Below the pieces are notes generated by a model, which saw only the letters and a program-made list of their open reading frames with translations, made no database searches and was not told where the DNA came from. Shown in pieces: positions 51,697-60,623 of a DNA stretch of 62,772 nt. The number at the start of each line of letters is the position of its first letter. The first letter of the stretch is position 1. Both the position numbers and the translations under genes were made by a program. The stretch lies in NCBI RefSeq assembly GCF_005144415.1, contig NZ_SWJE01000024.1:1-62772 (forward strand), written 5' to 3'. This DNA is from Trinickia terrae (lineage in GTDB: Bacteria > Pseudomonadota > Gammaproteobacteria > Burkholderiales > Burkholderiaceae).

Positions 51697-53316
51697 TCAC
51701 GTCCCGTCGGCGTGAGCCTCGCAATCGAGCTGGCTGCCCGCATGAAGCGCCAACGCAAGCTCCCGCACAAGCGCACCCGCCTCTTCCACCTTCTCGCAAC
51801 CACCGTACACGTAGTGATCGGGCCGGGCGATCACGACTGCACAGCCGTGACCCTTCATCCATTCGACCAGCACACCGGTGACATCCTGATAGGCATACGC
51901 CGGCGCATCGGCATCGAGCGCATCCGACCCGATCAAGACCAGCTTGACCGGGACATGCCGCAATTCGGCGCATTCCCTGATCGCTTGCGCCACGGCTGCG
52001 AGATTCGTATCGGCGTCCATGCGGATCGCCACTCTGAACACCATGCCCGTGAAATCGTCGAGCAGCCGTTCTTCGCCGCTCGCCGCCTTGACGCAGGGCT
52101 GAGGAAACAACATGCCCCGCGGACCGTGCCGGGAAGCGGACAGGAAGCCTGCGTTCAATCCCGGGATCAGGGACTGTCGAACGGTCCCTTTGGGATTGGC
52201 GGCCATCTCCGCGAGCAGCCGCTCGTCTCGCTCGCCGGCCGCGACAGCATCCCGCTCGCAGATCAATTTCCCCAAGCTCTTCGTGACCAGCGTGGTCTGC
52301 CTGACGTGCGGCGCGCGTTCGGCCTGGTAGGTGTCGAGCAAGGCCGGCGCGGCAGCGCCGTGCTTGACCATGGCGAGCTTCCATAGCAGGTTGGCCGCGT
52401 CGCGAATGCCTTGGCACATGCCCTGCGCGAGAAAAGGCGGCGTCATGTGCGCCGCATCCCCCAGGAAAAAGACCCTGCTGGCCCGCCACGAGCGCAGCAG
52501 CAATGCGTGAAAGCGATAGGTGGAAGCGCGCCAGAGCTCGTACTCGCCGGGCGCGAGCCAGCGCGACAACAGCTTGCGGACGAATTCGGGCTGCGCCACT
52601 TCCGCCGGCGTCTCGTCCGGATCGATCATGAACTCCCAGCGGCGCACGCGCCCCGGCCCGACCACGAACGTGGACGGCCGCGCCACTTCGCAATACTGCA
52701 CGTTGGTCGCCGGGAGATTCTCGCCGCAGCCCTCCTTGAGGATCACGTCGACGACGAGCCACGGCTCGTCGAAGTCGAGGTCGTCCATGTCGAGCCCGAG
52801 ACGCGTACGGATCGGACTCGTGCCGCCATCGCATGCGAGCACATGCCCGCAACGGTAGGTGCGTTCGGCCCCCGAGGCATCGACAACGCTCACCGAAGCG
52901 TCATCCTCGCCGGAAAGCACTGCCGTGACTTCGGCGCCGAGCTCGACGGTCACCGAAGCGTAGCGGCCGACGTTCTCGCGCAGCGCACCCTCGAGCTGCG
53001 GTTGCATGAACACGTAGTTGGGGGCCCAACCGAGCAGGAACGGCGGTCGCGCCGCGTCGATGCGGCGAATCACGCGCGCATCGGTAGTCCGGTATTCCGA
53101 GGGCCGATACGGCATGACGTAAGGCGCGATCTTCTCTGCGATGCCCAGGTTGTCGAGAATTCGCATGACCTCGTGGTCGAAGCCCATTGCACGCGGCTTG
53201 TCGTAGATCGACACGGATTTATCCACGACCAGCGTGCGCAGCCCCAGCTGGCCGGCCAAATTGGCGGCCACGGCCCCGACCGGCCCCATGCCCGCAATCA
53301 CCAAATCAAAGTCCAC
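51697..53316 (-). CDS. FAD-dependent aromatic monooxygenase (MhpA/phenol hydroxylase-like)
   Basis: 539 residues from the GTG at 53316, preceded by GGAGGAGAT; a TTG 12 codons upstream is possible. FAD motif IAGMGPVGAVAANLAGQLGL, DG motif LACDGGTSPIRTRLG, and GD motif FFLGDAAHMTPPFLAQGMCQ all intact, with the thioredoxin-like C-terminal domain (~380-539) of the MhpA type. Hydroxylates an aromatic ring ortho to an OH group with NAD(P)H and O2. Clustered with an extradiol-type dioxygenase and FAH hydrolase. Confidence 0.92.
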   Translation of the reverse strand: MDFDLVIAGMGPVGAVAANLAGQLGLRTLVVDKSVSIYDKPRAMGFDHEVMRILDNLGIAEKIAPYVMPYRPSEYRTTDARVIRRIDAARPPFLLGWAPNYVFMQPQLEGALRENVGRYASVTVELGAEVTAVLSGEDDASVSVVDASGAERTYRCGHVLACDGGTSPIRTRLGLDMDDLDFDEPWLVVDVILKEGCGENLPATNVQYCEVARPSTFVVGPGRVRRWEFMIDPDETPAEVAQPEFVRKLLSRWLAPGEYELWRASTYRFHALLLRSWRASRVFFLGDAAHMTPPFLAQGMCQGIRDAANLLWKLAMVKHGAAAPALLDTYQAERAPHVRQTTLVTKSLGKLICERDAVAAGERDERLLAEMAANPKGTVRQSLIPGLNAGFLSASRHGPRGMLFPQPCVKAASGEERLLDDFTGMVFRVAIRMDADTNLAAVAQAIRECAELRHVPVKLVLIGSDALDADAPAYAYQDVTGVLVEWMKGHGCAVVIARPDHYVYGGCEKVEEAGALVRELALALHAGSQLDCEAHADGT

Positions 53317-53355
53317 ATCTCCTCCATTTTCGAATTCGATCCCGCCGGACAAGCC

Positions 53356-53732
53356 TCATGCGCATTCGCCGTACGCTTTCGTATACGCGGTCTTCACGGT
53401 GGTAAAAAACTCCGCGGCATAGGTCCCCTGCTCGCGCGGACCGAAGCTCGATGCCTTCGTGCCGCCGAACGGCGCGTGGTAGTCGACGCCCGCCGTCGGC
53501 ACGTTGACCATCGCCATCCCGCAGCGCACGTGCCGCTTGAAATGCGCGGCATATTGAGCGAAGTCGTGCAGATGCCGGCCGAAAGCCCGAACTCGCTGTC
53601 GTTGGCGACTTCGAGCGCTTCCTCGTAGCTGCTCACCGGAATCGCACAGGCGACCGGCCCGAAAGACGGATTGATGTTCCGGCGAGACGACGCGCCCGCG
53701 CGCCACTCCCCGCCAATCAGATCGCACTTCAT
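53356..53732 (-). pseudogene. Aldehyde dehydrogenase remnant (large deletion plus frameshift)
   Basis: The ATG at 53732 gives a normal ALDH start (MKCDLIGGEWRAGASS...NINPS) and then jumps at residue ~23 to the family C-terminal region FGPVACAIPVSSYEEALEVA and EFGLSAGICTTSL. About 350 residues including NAD site and catalytic Cys are gone. At ~53554 a single missing base shifts the frame, after which RCGMAMVNVPTAGVDYHAPF and GGTKASSFGPREQGTYAAEF finish the ALDH C-terminus in the other frame. Two independent lesions confirm decay. It lies just upstream of the monooxygenase in the same direction. Confidence 0.88.
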
Positions 53733-53761
53733 CGACGATCATCCTCCTGCGCCATGTGCGA

Positions 53762-54325
53762 TCAAACGTCGAACGCGGTGCGCTGCGCGGCGATCCGTGC
53801 ACGCATCTCCTGAATCCAGTCTTCGCGCGACAGGAACCCCGGCCGCCGGCGGCACATGGCTTCCGTCCGCTGAAGGATCTCCTCGGCCGGAAGATCAAGA
53901 TTCAATGGTTCGCGGCACGGCTGGGCGGTGAAGTAGGGGCTATCGACGTACAGCTCGAGCGGATTGCCCTCGGGATCTTTGAAGTACATCGACCACGCGT
54001 TGCCATGGTCGACCTGATCGAGGCCTTGCACGCCGGCTCGCTTGGCGCGCCGGTAATAGTCCTGCAAGTCGGCCAGCGAGTCGAGCAGGAAGGACAACTG
54101 GTTCACCGGATTGAACGGCAGATCCGTCGGCTTGCCGTCGAACAGGACGAGCTGATGGTGAATCTCCGGGTCCTGTGTCATGAAGTACAGGCGGTGTCCC
54201 GTCGACGCTACGCCTTTGTCGCTCACTACGAAACCGAGCGACTTGCGATAGAAGTCGACCATCATTTCCAGATCGCTGCAGAAGATCCCGCAGTGTGTGA
54301 ATTGAATCTTTGGCAGGGCTGCCAT
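53762..54325 (-). CDS. VOC-family extradiol dioxygenase-like protein
   Basis: 187 residues, one vicinal-oxygen-chelate unit plus a C-terminal helical tail. Metal ligands look complete: His in FTHCGIFC, His in EIHHQLVLF and Glu in PLELYVDSP. Resembles the catalytic domain of type I extradiol (BphC/catechol 2,3-) dioxygenases. Probably opens the catechol formed by the neighbouring monooxygenase, inferred from the cluster. Its 5' leader is hairpin repeat copy B. Confidence 0.85.
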   Translation of the reverse strand: MAALPKIQFTHCGIFCSDLEMMVDFYRKSLGFVVSDKGVASTGHRLYFMTQDPEIHHQLVLFDGKPTDLPFNPVNQLSFLLDSLADLQDYYRRAKRAGVQGLDQVDHGNAWSMYFKDPEGNPLELYVDSPYFTAQPCREPLNLDLPAEEILQRTEAMCRRRPGFLSREDWIQEMRARIAAQRTAFDV

Positions 54326-54339
54326 GACTGTCTCCTATC

Positions 54340-54394
54340 CCATGCTGTGGTTGCCTGGAGTCAGTGCTTTAGCACTGACTCCAGGCCCGCAGCG
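54340..54394 (-). repeat. Hairpin leader repeat, copy B (5' of the VOC gene)
   Basis: A perfect 15-bp palindrome CCTGGAGTCAGTGCT-TT-AGCACTGACTCCAGG (54354-54385). Outer arms CGCTGCGG and CCACAGC-like bases (minus strand) extend the stem. The hairpin ends ~28 nt before the VOC start codon. Confidence 0.8.
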
Positions 54395-54413
54395 CTCCTT
54401 TATCCGATGTTGC

Positions 54414-55268
54414 TCAAGCTTCTTCATTCACGACCGGGTTGGACAACGTCCCAACGCCCGGGATGACCACCTCGAACGTATCGCCCGGCTGCAGGAAAAC
54501 AGGCGGCTGACGCTTGAAGCCGATTCCGCTCGGCGTCCCCGTCGCCAAAATATCGCCGGGTTGCCAATCGAGCGCGCGCGACACGTAGGCAATCAGCGCG
54601 GGAATATCGAATGCCAGATCGGAGAGCTTGCCCTTCTGCATGCTCTCCCCATTGAGCAGCCCCTGAACCGTGAGCTCGCGGTAATCGGGAATTTCGTCGG
54701 CCGTCACGAGCCACGGCCCGAGCGCGCCGGTGCCGCGGAAGTTCTTGCCCATGCCGTACTGATGCGTATGGAATTGCCAGTCGCGCACACTCGCATCGTT
54801 GAAGCATGTATAGCCGGCAACGTGCTGCATCGCGTTCTCGGGCGCGATGTGCGCTCCGCCCTTGCCGATGACCACCGCCAGTTCCGCTTCGAAATCGAAA
54901 TGGCCGGACACGGCCGGGCGGATCAGTGGTGCCCCATGCGCCACCATCGTCTGGGCGTAGCGCTGGAAAATCACCGGGTATTCCCCGACCGTGCGCCCCG
55001 CCTCCGCCGCGTGCGCGACATAGTTGATACCGACACAGATGATCTTGCCCGGGCGCGGAATCACGGGCGCGAGCTCGACCTGCGCCAATGGGCAATCCCC
55101 GCTGCTGCCCGCCACGATCTGCCTGGCTTGCGCCAGCGCCGCTGCGTCGGCGACGAGCGACGCCAGATCGGCGACACCCGGCAAACGCGCAGACAAATCG
55201 ACGACCGCCTCCCCTGCCACGGCGCCGAACCCCGGTTTGCCATCACGACGATATGAGACCAGTTTCAT
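54414..55268 (-). CDS. Fumarylacetoacetate hydrolase family protein
   Basis: 284 residues from the ATG at 55268 (GGAGGAAGG upstream). FAH core with IICVGINYVAHAAEAG, FDFEAELAVVIGKGG (metal-binding Glu residues) and ATGTPSGIGFKRQPP. Family members cleave C-C bonds in acylpyruvates such as fumarylpyruvate, or act as hydratases/decarboxylases after ring cleavage. Divergent from the AA_synth gene across an operator at 55285. Confidence 0.92.
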   Translation of the reverse strand: MKLVSYRRDGKPGFGAVAGEAVVDLSARLPGVADLASLVADAAALAQARQIVAGSSGDCPLAQVELAPVIPRPGKIICVGINYVAHAAEAGRTVGEYPVIFQRYAQTMVAHGAPLIRPAVSGHFDFEAELAVVIGKGGAHIAPENAMQHVAGYTCFNDASVRDWQFHTHQYGMGKNFRGTGALGPWLVTADEIPDYRELTVQGLLNGESMQKGKLSDLAFDIPALIAYVSRALDWQPGDILATGTPSGIGFKRQPPVFLQPGDTFEVVIPGVGTLSNPVVNEEA

Positions 55269-55284
55269 CCTTCCTCCATACAGA

Positions 55285-55309
55285 GCACAAAACATGTTTT
55301 TGTGCATAT
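55285..55309. promoter_or_regulatory. Putative GntR operator between FAH and AA_synth genes
   Basis: GCACAAAA and TTTTGTGC form an inverted repeat across 55285-55305, followed by ATAT. Matches the cluster consensus on both strands, so it may serve both divergent genes. Confidence 0.6.
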
Positions 55310-55396
55310 TACATCGCAATAGATATAATGCAAGCGTCCGTGCGGGATGGATGCCTTGCGCACGGCAAGTCCGAACACTCTCCGTGGAGCATCAAG

Positions 55397-55978
55397 ATGT
55401 CGTTAGTCAATGTGAGGAAGGTCAAGCTGGACTTCGAAGAAATCTGGCACGAAGGCGGCCCGCTCCTGCAGGAGCCGTTGCGGATCGCCGTGGCGACAAC
55501 CGTCGTCGCCAACCCCTACGCGGGCCGATACGAGCCGGATCTGCTGCCATTCATGAGCGAGCTTCGCGCGCTGGGGGCCGAACTCTCGTCGCGCCTCGTA
55601 GCGCAATTGGGCGGCGCCGATCAGGTCCAGGCTTACGGAAAGGGCGCCATCGTCGGCGAAGACGGCGAGCTCGAGCACGGCGCCGTCTGGCACGAAGCCG
55701 GCGGATGGGCGATGCGGGAGACGCTGGGCGCACCGAAGGCGATGGTGCCGTCAGCCAAGACGATCGGCGGCGTCGGCACCCGCCTCATGGTTCCGCTCGG
55801 CCACATTCAGGCTTCCTACGTCCGCAGCCACTACGGCACCTGTGAGGTCACGGTCTGGGATGGCCCCAGGCGCAACGAAATCGCGTTCGCCCTGTGCATG
55901 GCGACGGGCGGCCGTGTCCACGCCCGGCTCGGCGGGCTTGCGGCCTCGGAGATCAAAGGCCTCGACGGCCTGCGATAG
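55397..55978 (+). CDS. Amino acid synthesis (AA_synth) family protein
   Basis: 193 residues from the ATG at 55397. Conserved family blocks VATTVVANPYAGRYEPDLLP, AYGKGAIVGEDGELEHGAVW and KTIGGVGTRLMVPLGHIQA. Despite its name the family biochemistry is unestablished; it often occurs beside catabolic genes, where a lactonase, isomerase or hydratase role has been guessed. Here it is the first gene of a plus-strand operon with a Zn alcohol dehydrogenase. Confidence 0.9.
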   Translation: MSLVNVRKVKLDFEEIWHEGGPLLQEPLRIAVATTVVANPYAGRYEPDLLPFMSELRALGAELSSRLVAQLGGADQVQAYGKGAIVGEDGELEHGAVWHEAGGWAMRETLGAPKAMVPSAKTIGGVGTRLMVPLGHIQASYVRSHYGTCEVTVWDGPRRNEIAFALCMATGGRVHARLGGLAASEIKGLDGLR

Positions 55979-55996
55979 CCTTCGCCGCCGAATTTA

Positions 55997-56017
55997 TTTT
56001 TACGCACAAAAATTCAC
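55997..56017. promoter_or_regulatory. Putative GntR operator upstream of the alcohol dehydrogenase gene
   Basis: ATTTTTACGCACAAAAAT (55996-56013), palindromic and matching the TAYGCRCAAARA consensus, ~65 nt before the start. Confidence 0.55.
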
Positions 56018-56075
56018 ATCATGCATTTAGAATAACTATCAGATCGACAACTCACAGACAGACAAGGAGACAGAC

Positions 56076-57185
56076 ATGACGAAGATGATGCGGGCCGCAC
56101 GCATGCATGAAGTAGGCCAGCCGATGGTGATCGAGGAGATCCCGGCGCCGTCGCCGCGGCCGGCCGACGTGCTGGTCAAGGTCAAGGCGTGCGGCATCGT
56201 CCCCAACCTCGGCAACGTATTGAGCAATTGGCAAAAGTGGTTTCCGCACCTGCCGCTGCCGAAGCTGCCGGCGATCTTCGGCCTGGACGCGACCGGCGTG
56301 ATCGAGGAAGTCGGCAGCCAGGTGCACGCTTTCCGGCCAGGCGACCGGGTCTACGTCAACCCGGCGCGCTATTGCGGCGGATGCCGGGCCTGCCGCTCCG
56401 GCGATACGACGGCCTGCCCGTATTACACGTTCAACGGCTATTTCGGGTTCAGCCAGCGTTCGCAGGCGATCTTCGACGACTATCCGTACGGCGGCCTGTG
56501 CGAGTACATGACCGCCCCGCAATACAGCCTCGTCAAGATTCCCGACAACCTGAGCCACGAGACCGCCGCCCGCTTCGGCTACCTGGGCACCGCCTATCGC
56601 GCCTTGCTCAAGGCGGAGGTTGGCCCGAGCAGCACCATTCTCGTCAGCGGCATCAGCGGCACGCTGGGAATCGGCGTCGCGCTGTTCGGCCTCGCGATGG
56701 GCGCGAAGAAGATCCTGGGGACGGCGCGCAACAAGGAGCTGCTGCAGCGCGTGAAGGCGATCGCGCCGGAGCGCATCGAAGTGATGGCGCTCGACGAGCG
56801 GCCGGTCGCCGAATGGGCCCAGGAAGTGACGAAGGGAGAAGGCATCGATGCAGTCATCGACGCGCTCGGTCCCGGTGCGCCGCACGAAACGCTGCGGGAT
56901 ACACTGAAGACGCTGCGCCGCGGCGGCCATCTGATCAACATCGGCGCCATCGCCGGCGACGTTCCCATCAACCTGCACTACATGATGGACAACGACCAGC
57001 GCTTCAGCGGATCGGCATGGTTCACCGCGGGCCAGGGCCAGGAGATGGCTGATATGGTGGAATCGGGCGTGGTCGATCTCTCTGTCTTCGAGCACTGCAT
57101 CTACAAGCTCGAGGATGTGAACGTCGCGATCGGCGGGACCGAAAACCGCAACGGCGGCTTCAGCAATTACGTGATCTGCCCGTGA
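56076..57185 (+). CDS. Zinc-binding alcohol dehydrogenase (MDR family)
   Basis: 369 residues. GroES-like domain with the structural-zinc motif ARYCGGCRACRSGDTTACPY (four Cys); the catalytic Cys is probably KACGIVPN near residue 39. Rossmann motif SGISGTLGIGVALF. It oxidises an alcohol or reduces an aldehyde with NAD(P). In this cluster it may process the aldehyde left by the missing ALDH step, which is inference. Confidence 0.92.
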   Translation: MTKMMRAARMHEVGQPMVIEEIPAPSPRPADVLVKVKACGIVPNLGNVLSNWQKWFPHLPLPKLPAIFGLDATGVIEEVGSQVHAFRPGDRVYVNPARYCGGCRACRSGDTTACPYYTFNGYFGFSQRSQAIFDDYPYGGLCEYMTAPQYSLVKIPDNLSHETAARFGYLGTAYRALLKAEVGPSSTILVSGISGTLGIGVALFGLAMGAKKILGTARNKELLQRVKAIAPERIEVMALDERPVAEWAQEVTKGEGIDAVIDALGPGAPHETLRDTLKTLRRGGHLINIGAIAGDVPINLHYMMDNDQRFSGSAWFTAGQGQEMADMVESGVVDLSVFEHCIYKLEDVNVAIGGTENRNGGFSNYVICP

Positions 57186-57277
57186 CTCGATCCGCGCAGG
57201 CAGCCGCCGCTGACGGCATGCGGGCAGCGGCGGCTCGCTGCAGCGCCGTCCATTCCTACTCTTTCAGGAGACAAGCC

Positions 57278-57826
57278 ATGTTAATCAGGCGCCTCGTCAC
57301 CGGCCGCGACAGCGAAGGGAATTCCGTCTTCCTCTCCGATGGGCCGACGCCCAGGACCGTCGCGTTCCAATCGATTCCCGGACATGCGTTCGCGCACGTC
57401 TGGGCCACGCCGCCATCGCCTTCGCTGCCGTCCCCGTCTTCCGATCCGACGGCGCAAGCGCCCGGATTGATCCCGCCCGCGGGGGGAACGGGCATGCTGA
57501 TCGTGACGTTCGTGCCCGATTGCGAGCTCGCCACGCCGCAGTTCGACGCGGCGGCGGCGGGCGCCGAGTACATGGCCGTCATGCCCGACCTCGCGCAAAC
57601 GTTCGAGCCGGACCACCCCGGCATGCACACCACTGATACGGTCGACTACGCCATCGTGCTTTCCGGCGAGATCTGGCTCGATCTCGACAACGGGCGGGAA
57701 ACGCTGCTGCGCGCAACCGACGTCGTCGTACAAAACGGCACCCGTCACGCGTGGCGCAACAAGAGCGATGCGCCGGCCACGGTTGCGTTCTTCATGGTCG
57801 GGGCGTCTCGAACGTCTCGAGGGTGA
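57278..57826 (+). CDS. Cupin-domain protein
   Basis: 182 residues from the ATG at 57278 (CAGGAGAC upstream). Cupin motif 1 around MHTTDTVDYAIVLSGEIWLD and motif 2 NGTRHAWRNKSDAPATV, with His/Glu metal ligands. The first ~75 residues carry a Pro/Ser-rich loop. Similar two-component cupins act as dioxygenases, isomerases or sensors; function undefined. Lies between the alcohol dehydrogenase and RutE-like genes. Confidence 0.88.
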   Translation: MLIRRLVTGRDSEGNSVFLSDGPTPRTVAFQSIPGHAFAHVWATPPSPSLPSPSSDPTAQAPGLIPPAGGTGMLIVTFVPDCELATPQFDAAAAGAEYMAVMPDLAQTFEPDHPGMHTTDTVDYAIVLSGEIWLDLDNGRETLLRATDVVVQNGTRHAWRNKSDAPATVAFFMVGASRTSRG

Positions 57827-57876
57827 GGACAAGCACGACGCGCTCTACACCAGAATGCTCATGGAGGAACACTGCA

Positions 57877-58470
57877 ATGGCAGAGCCGCTCGCCAGCGAA
57901 GCCCGACGCCAGCTTTTCACGGACGCCCGCAGCCAGAACGCCTGGCTCGACAAGCCGGTGTCCGATATCGTTCTTCGGGAACTCTACGACCTGACGAAAT
58001 GGGGCCCCACGAGCATGAACTGCTCGCCGATGCGCCTCGTTTTCGTCCGTTCGCCGCACGCGCGCGAAAGGCTGCTCGAGGCGGTATCGCCCGGCAACGT
58101 AGCGAAAGTGCGTACGGCGCCAGTCGTCGCCATCGTCGCTCAGGACACGCGCTTCTACGACCGGCTGCCTCAACTGTTTCCCCATCGGCCCGAGAGCGGC
58201 AAGCTCTTTCACGACCAGCCGAAACTCGCCGAAGAAACGGGCTTTCGCAACAGCTCGCTGCAAGGCGGCTATTTCATCCTGGCGGCCCGCACGCTCGGAC
58301 TCGATTGCGGCCCCCTTTCGGGGTTCAACGCCGAAGCGGTGAACACGCTGTTTTTCGACGGCACGCCGCTGCGCGTGAATTTCCTCTGCTGCCTCGGATA
58401 TGGCGATCCGCGCGGGCTGTTTCCGCGCAGTCCGCGACTGGCGTTCGACGAGGCTTGCCGGGTCATCTAG
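57877..58470 (+). CDS. Nitroreductase-family oxidoreductase, RutE-like (malonic semialdehyde reductase type)
   Basis: 197 residues from the ATG at 57877, behind ATGGAGGAAC. FMN-binding nitroreductase fold with YDLTKWGPTSMNCSPMRLVF, VAKVRTAPVVAIVAQD and GPLSGFNAEAVNTLFF, all RutE/YdfG-NTR features. RutE reduces malonic semialdehyde; here the substrate may be a semialdehyde or nitro compound of the cluster pathway. Starts 50 nt after the cupin gene. Confidence 0.88.
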   Translation: MAEPLASEARRQLFTDARSQNAWLDKPVSDIVLRELYDLTKWGPTSMNCSPMRLVFVRSPHARERLLEAVSPGNVAKVRTAPVVAIVAQDTRFYDRLPQLFPHRPESGKLFHDQPKLAEETGFRNSSLQGGYFILAARTLGLDCGPLSGFNAEAVNTLFFDGTPLRVNFLCCLGYGDPRGLFPRSPRLAFDEACRVI

Positions 58471-58693
58471 TTGCGCTGTCCCGGACTCAGTGAACAACCG
58501 GCTTGGGGCCGGATGGGTTGTCTCGGCCGAATCCGGGACGGAGATACCCGGGAACGCGACTTGCCATTCTTCATTCGTTGGACGCACCGGCGATCGTGAA
58601 GCGCTCCCGCCGGTCGCACCGGGCGCCATCGCAGGAACCTCCCATGGCGCAACGTGTCTGTTCATGTATGTCCCTTTTCTGGAGGGATATCAA

Positions 58694-60064
58694 ATGACCT
58701 CCGCGCCATCAGGGGCGATGCCCCTCTCCGATGAGGACGCCCGGCGCCAATTGCGCCGCGCCGTTCTTGCCAGCACGATTGGTACTACGATCGAATGGTA
58801 TGACTTCTTCCTCTACAGCATCGTGACCGGCCTGGTCTTCGCGAAGCTGTATTTTCCCGAGTCGAACCCGCTCGTCGGCACATTGCAGGCGTTTCTGATC
58901 TACGCCGTCGGCTTTGTGGCGCGACCGGTCGGAGCGGCCATTTTCGGCCACTACGGCGATCGCATCGGACGCAAAGCCACACTGATCGTGACGCTGTTGC
59001 TGATGGGACTCGCCACCTTCGCCGTCGGCTTCGTCCCCGCCTATGCGACGATCGGCATCTGGGGCGCCGTCTTGCTCACGGCGCTGCGCTTCATCCAGGG
59101 TGTAGGCGTAGGCGGCGAATGGGGCGGCTCGGTCTTGATGTCGATGGAATGGGCGCGCACCAACGCGCATCGGGGCTTCGTCGCCTCCTGGCCGCAGTTC
59201 GGCGTGCCGGCGGGACTGTTCCTGGCCAACCTGGCCGTGCTGGCCATGAGCCAGATCTCAGGCAACGGTTTCCTCGCGTGGGGCTGGCGCGTCCCGTTCT
59301 TCCTGAGCATCGTGCTGGTCGCGGTCGGCCTCTACATCCGCTTGAATATTCTCGAAACGCCGCTATTTGCGCGGCTTCTCGCCGAGCACAGGATCGAGAA
59401 AGCGCCCACGCTCGAAGTATTGCGCCGCCAACCGAAAGACATCCTTCTCTCGGCCTTTGCCCGCATGGCCGAGCAGGCGCCCTTCTACATTTACACGGCC
59501 TTCGTCTTCACCTATGGCGTCAGGACACTGGGCGCGACACGCGACATGCTGCTGATGGCGGTGATGGCCGCTTCAGTGCTGGAGTTCTTCACCATCCCGC
59601 TCTTTGGCCACGTGTCCGATCTGATCGGGCGGCGGCGGATGTATTTGATCGGTTCCATCGCCGTCGGCATATTCGGCTTCGTCTACTTCGCGATGGTCGA
59701 TACCAAGGCGCCGGCGTTGATCTTCGCGGCCATCGTGCTCTCGCTGGTTCCGCATGCGATGCTGTACGGTCCGCAGGCCGCTTTGATCGCCGAGTCCTTC
59801 ACTGGACGCCTGCGTTACAGCGGCGCCTCCCTGGGCTACCAGCTGGCATCGGTCATCGCGGGCGGTCCTGCGCCGCTGATCGCAACCGCGCTATTTGCTT
59901 ACTACCACTCGGGCTATGCAATCGCGGTCTATGTTCTGGCGTGCGCGGTGCTCAGCCTGATCGCCGCCGCGCTGCTCGGCGATCACACCAACCAGGACAT
60001 CTCGCAGGAATACGATGACGCGCGAACGCTGGGGAACCACGGACACCCGACCCCCGCCGCATGA
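58694..60064 (+). CDS. MHS-family MFS transporter
   Basis: 456 residues from the ATG at 58694 (GGAGGGATATC upstream). TM1 signature STIGTTIEWYDFFLYSIVTG and GHYGDRIGRKATL, plus GVGVGGEWGGSVLMSMEWA, identify the metabolite:H+ symporter (ProP/KgtP/ShiA) branch. Probably imports the organic acid degraded by the cluster. Ends the plus-strand operon; a strong hairpin follows. Confidence 0.92.
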   Translation: MTSAPSGAMPLSDEDARRQLRRAVLASTIGTTIEWYDFFLYSIVTGLVFAKLYFPESNPLVGTLQAFLIYAVGFVARPVGAAIFGHYGDRIGRKATLIVTLLLMGLATFAVGFVPAYATIGIWGAVLLTALRFIQGVGVGGEWGGSVLMSMEWARTNAHRGFVASWPQFGVPAGLFLANLAVLAMSQISGNGFLAWGWRVPFFLSIVLVAVGLYIRLNILETPLFARLLAEHRIEKAPTLEVLRRQPKDILLSAFARMAEQAPFYIYTAFVFTYGVRTLGATRDMLLMAVMAASVLEFFTIPLFGHVSDLIGRRRMYLIGSIAVGIFGFVYFAMVDTKAPALIFAAIVLSLVPHAMLYGPQAALIAESFTGRLRYSGASLGYQLASVIAGGPAPLIATALFAYYHSGYAIAVYVLACAVLSLIAAALLGDHTNQDISQEYDDARTLGNHGHPTPAA

Positions 60065-60076
60065 TCGATCATGCTT

Positions 60077-60111
60077 GCCGCTGCTTCCGGCGATACACCG
60101 GAAGCAGCGGC
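60077..60111. terminator. Bidirectional terminator hairpin
   Basis: A perfect 14-bp stem (GCCGCTGCTTCCGG with its complement) closes a 7-nt loop between the convergent MFS and YbaK genes. No strong T-run. Confidence 0.6.
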
Positions 60112-60132
60112 TCGCCGGACCCGTGCTCCCAT

Positions 60133-60621
60133 TCAAACCGACATGCCCTGCATCCGCCTTCCAAAGCGGGCGTGCTCGGCCTGATCCATCAACGCCAGAA
60201 ACTGATCGGCGTCCATGTGAACCAGCTCCTCGTGATCGCCGGCCTCGAAGTAGACATCCGGCTGGTGGGTGAGGCTTTCGTCGAGATAGGTTTGCATGCC
60301 ATAGGCGGTGCACACAGGCGGCGGCAGCGCACCATATTCGCAGTCCTTGAACAGTTCCCGCAGATCGACTTCCTTCGCGAGCGCGAGCCGGCGTCCCGTC
60401 TTCGACCACAGCTCGGACAGCCTCACGGCGTAGGTCGACGGCAGCACGGCGGCAAGATAGCCGTGCTCGTCTTCGAAGAGCACGGTCTTCGCGAGACGAT
60501 CGCCCGGGATGTGGGCCGCCGCGGCGGTTTCGATGCTGGAATGGCTATAAGGGTGACGCAGGATTTCGTACCGGGAGCCCTTGTTGCGCAGGCAGTCCTG
60601 GAGGGTTGCGGACATGGACAT
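60133..60621 (-). CDS. YbaK/ProX-type aminoacyl-tRNA deacylase
   Basis: 162 residues from the ATG at 60621, with AGGAGGTGT 4 nt upstream; ATG at 60615 is the alternative. YbaK/EbsC core: PYSHSSIETAAAAHIPGDRL, AKTVLFEDEHGYLAAVLPS (catalytic-Lys region) and EYGALPPPVC. The family clears mischarged Pro-, Ala- or Cys-tRNA. Its leader is hairpin repeat copy C. Confidence 0.9.
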   Translation of the reverse strand: MSMSATLQDCLRNKGSRYEILRHPYSHSSIETAAAAHIPGDRLAKTVLFEDEHGYLAAVLPSTYAVRLSELWSKTGRRLALAKEVDLRELFKDCEYGALPPPVCTAYGMQTYLDESLTHQPDVYFEAGDHEELVHMDADQFLALMDQAEHARFGRRMQGMSV

Positions 60622-60623
60622 GA

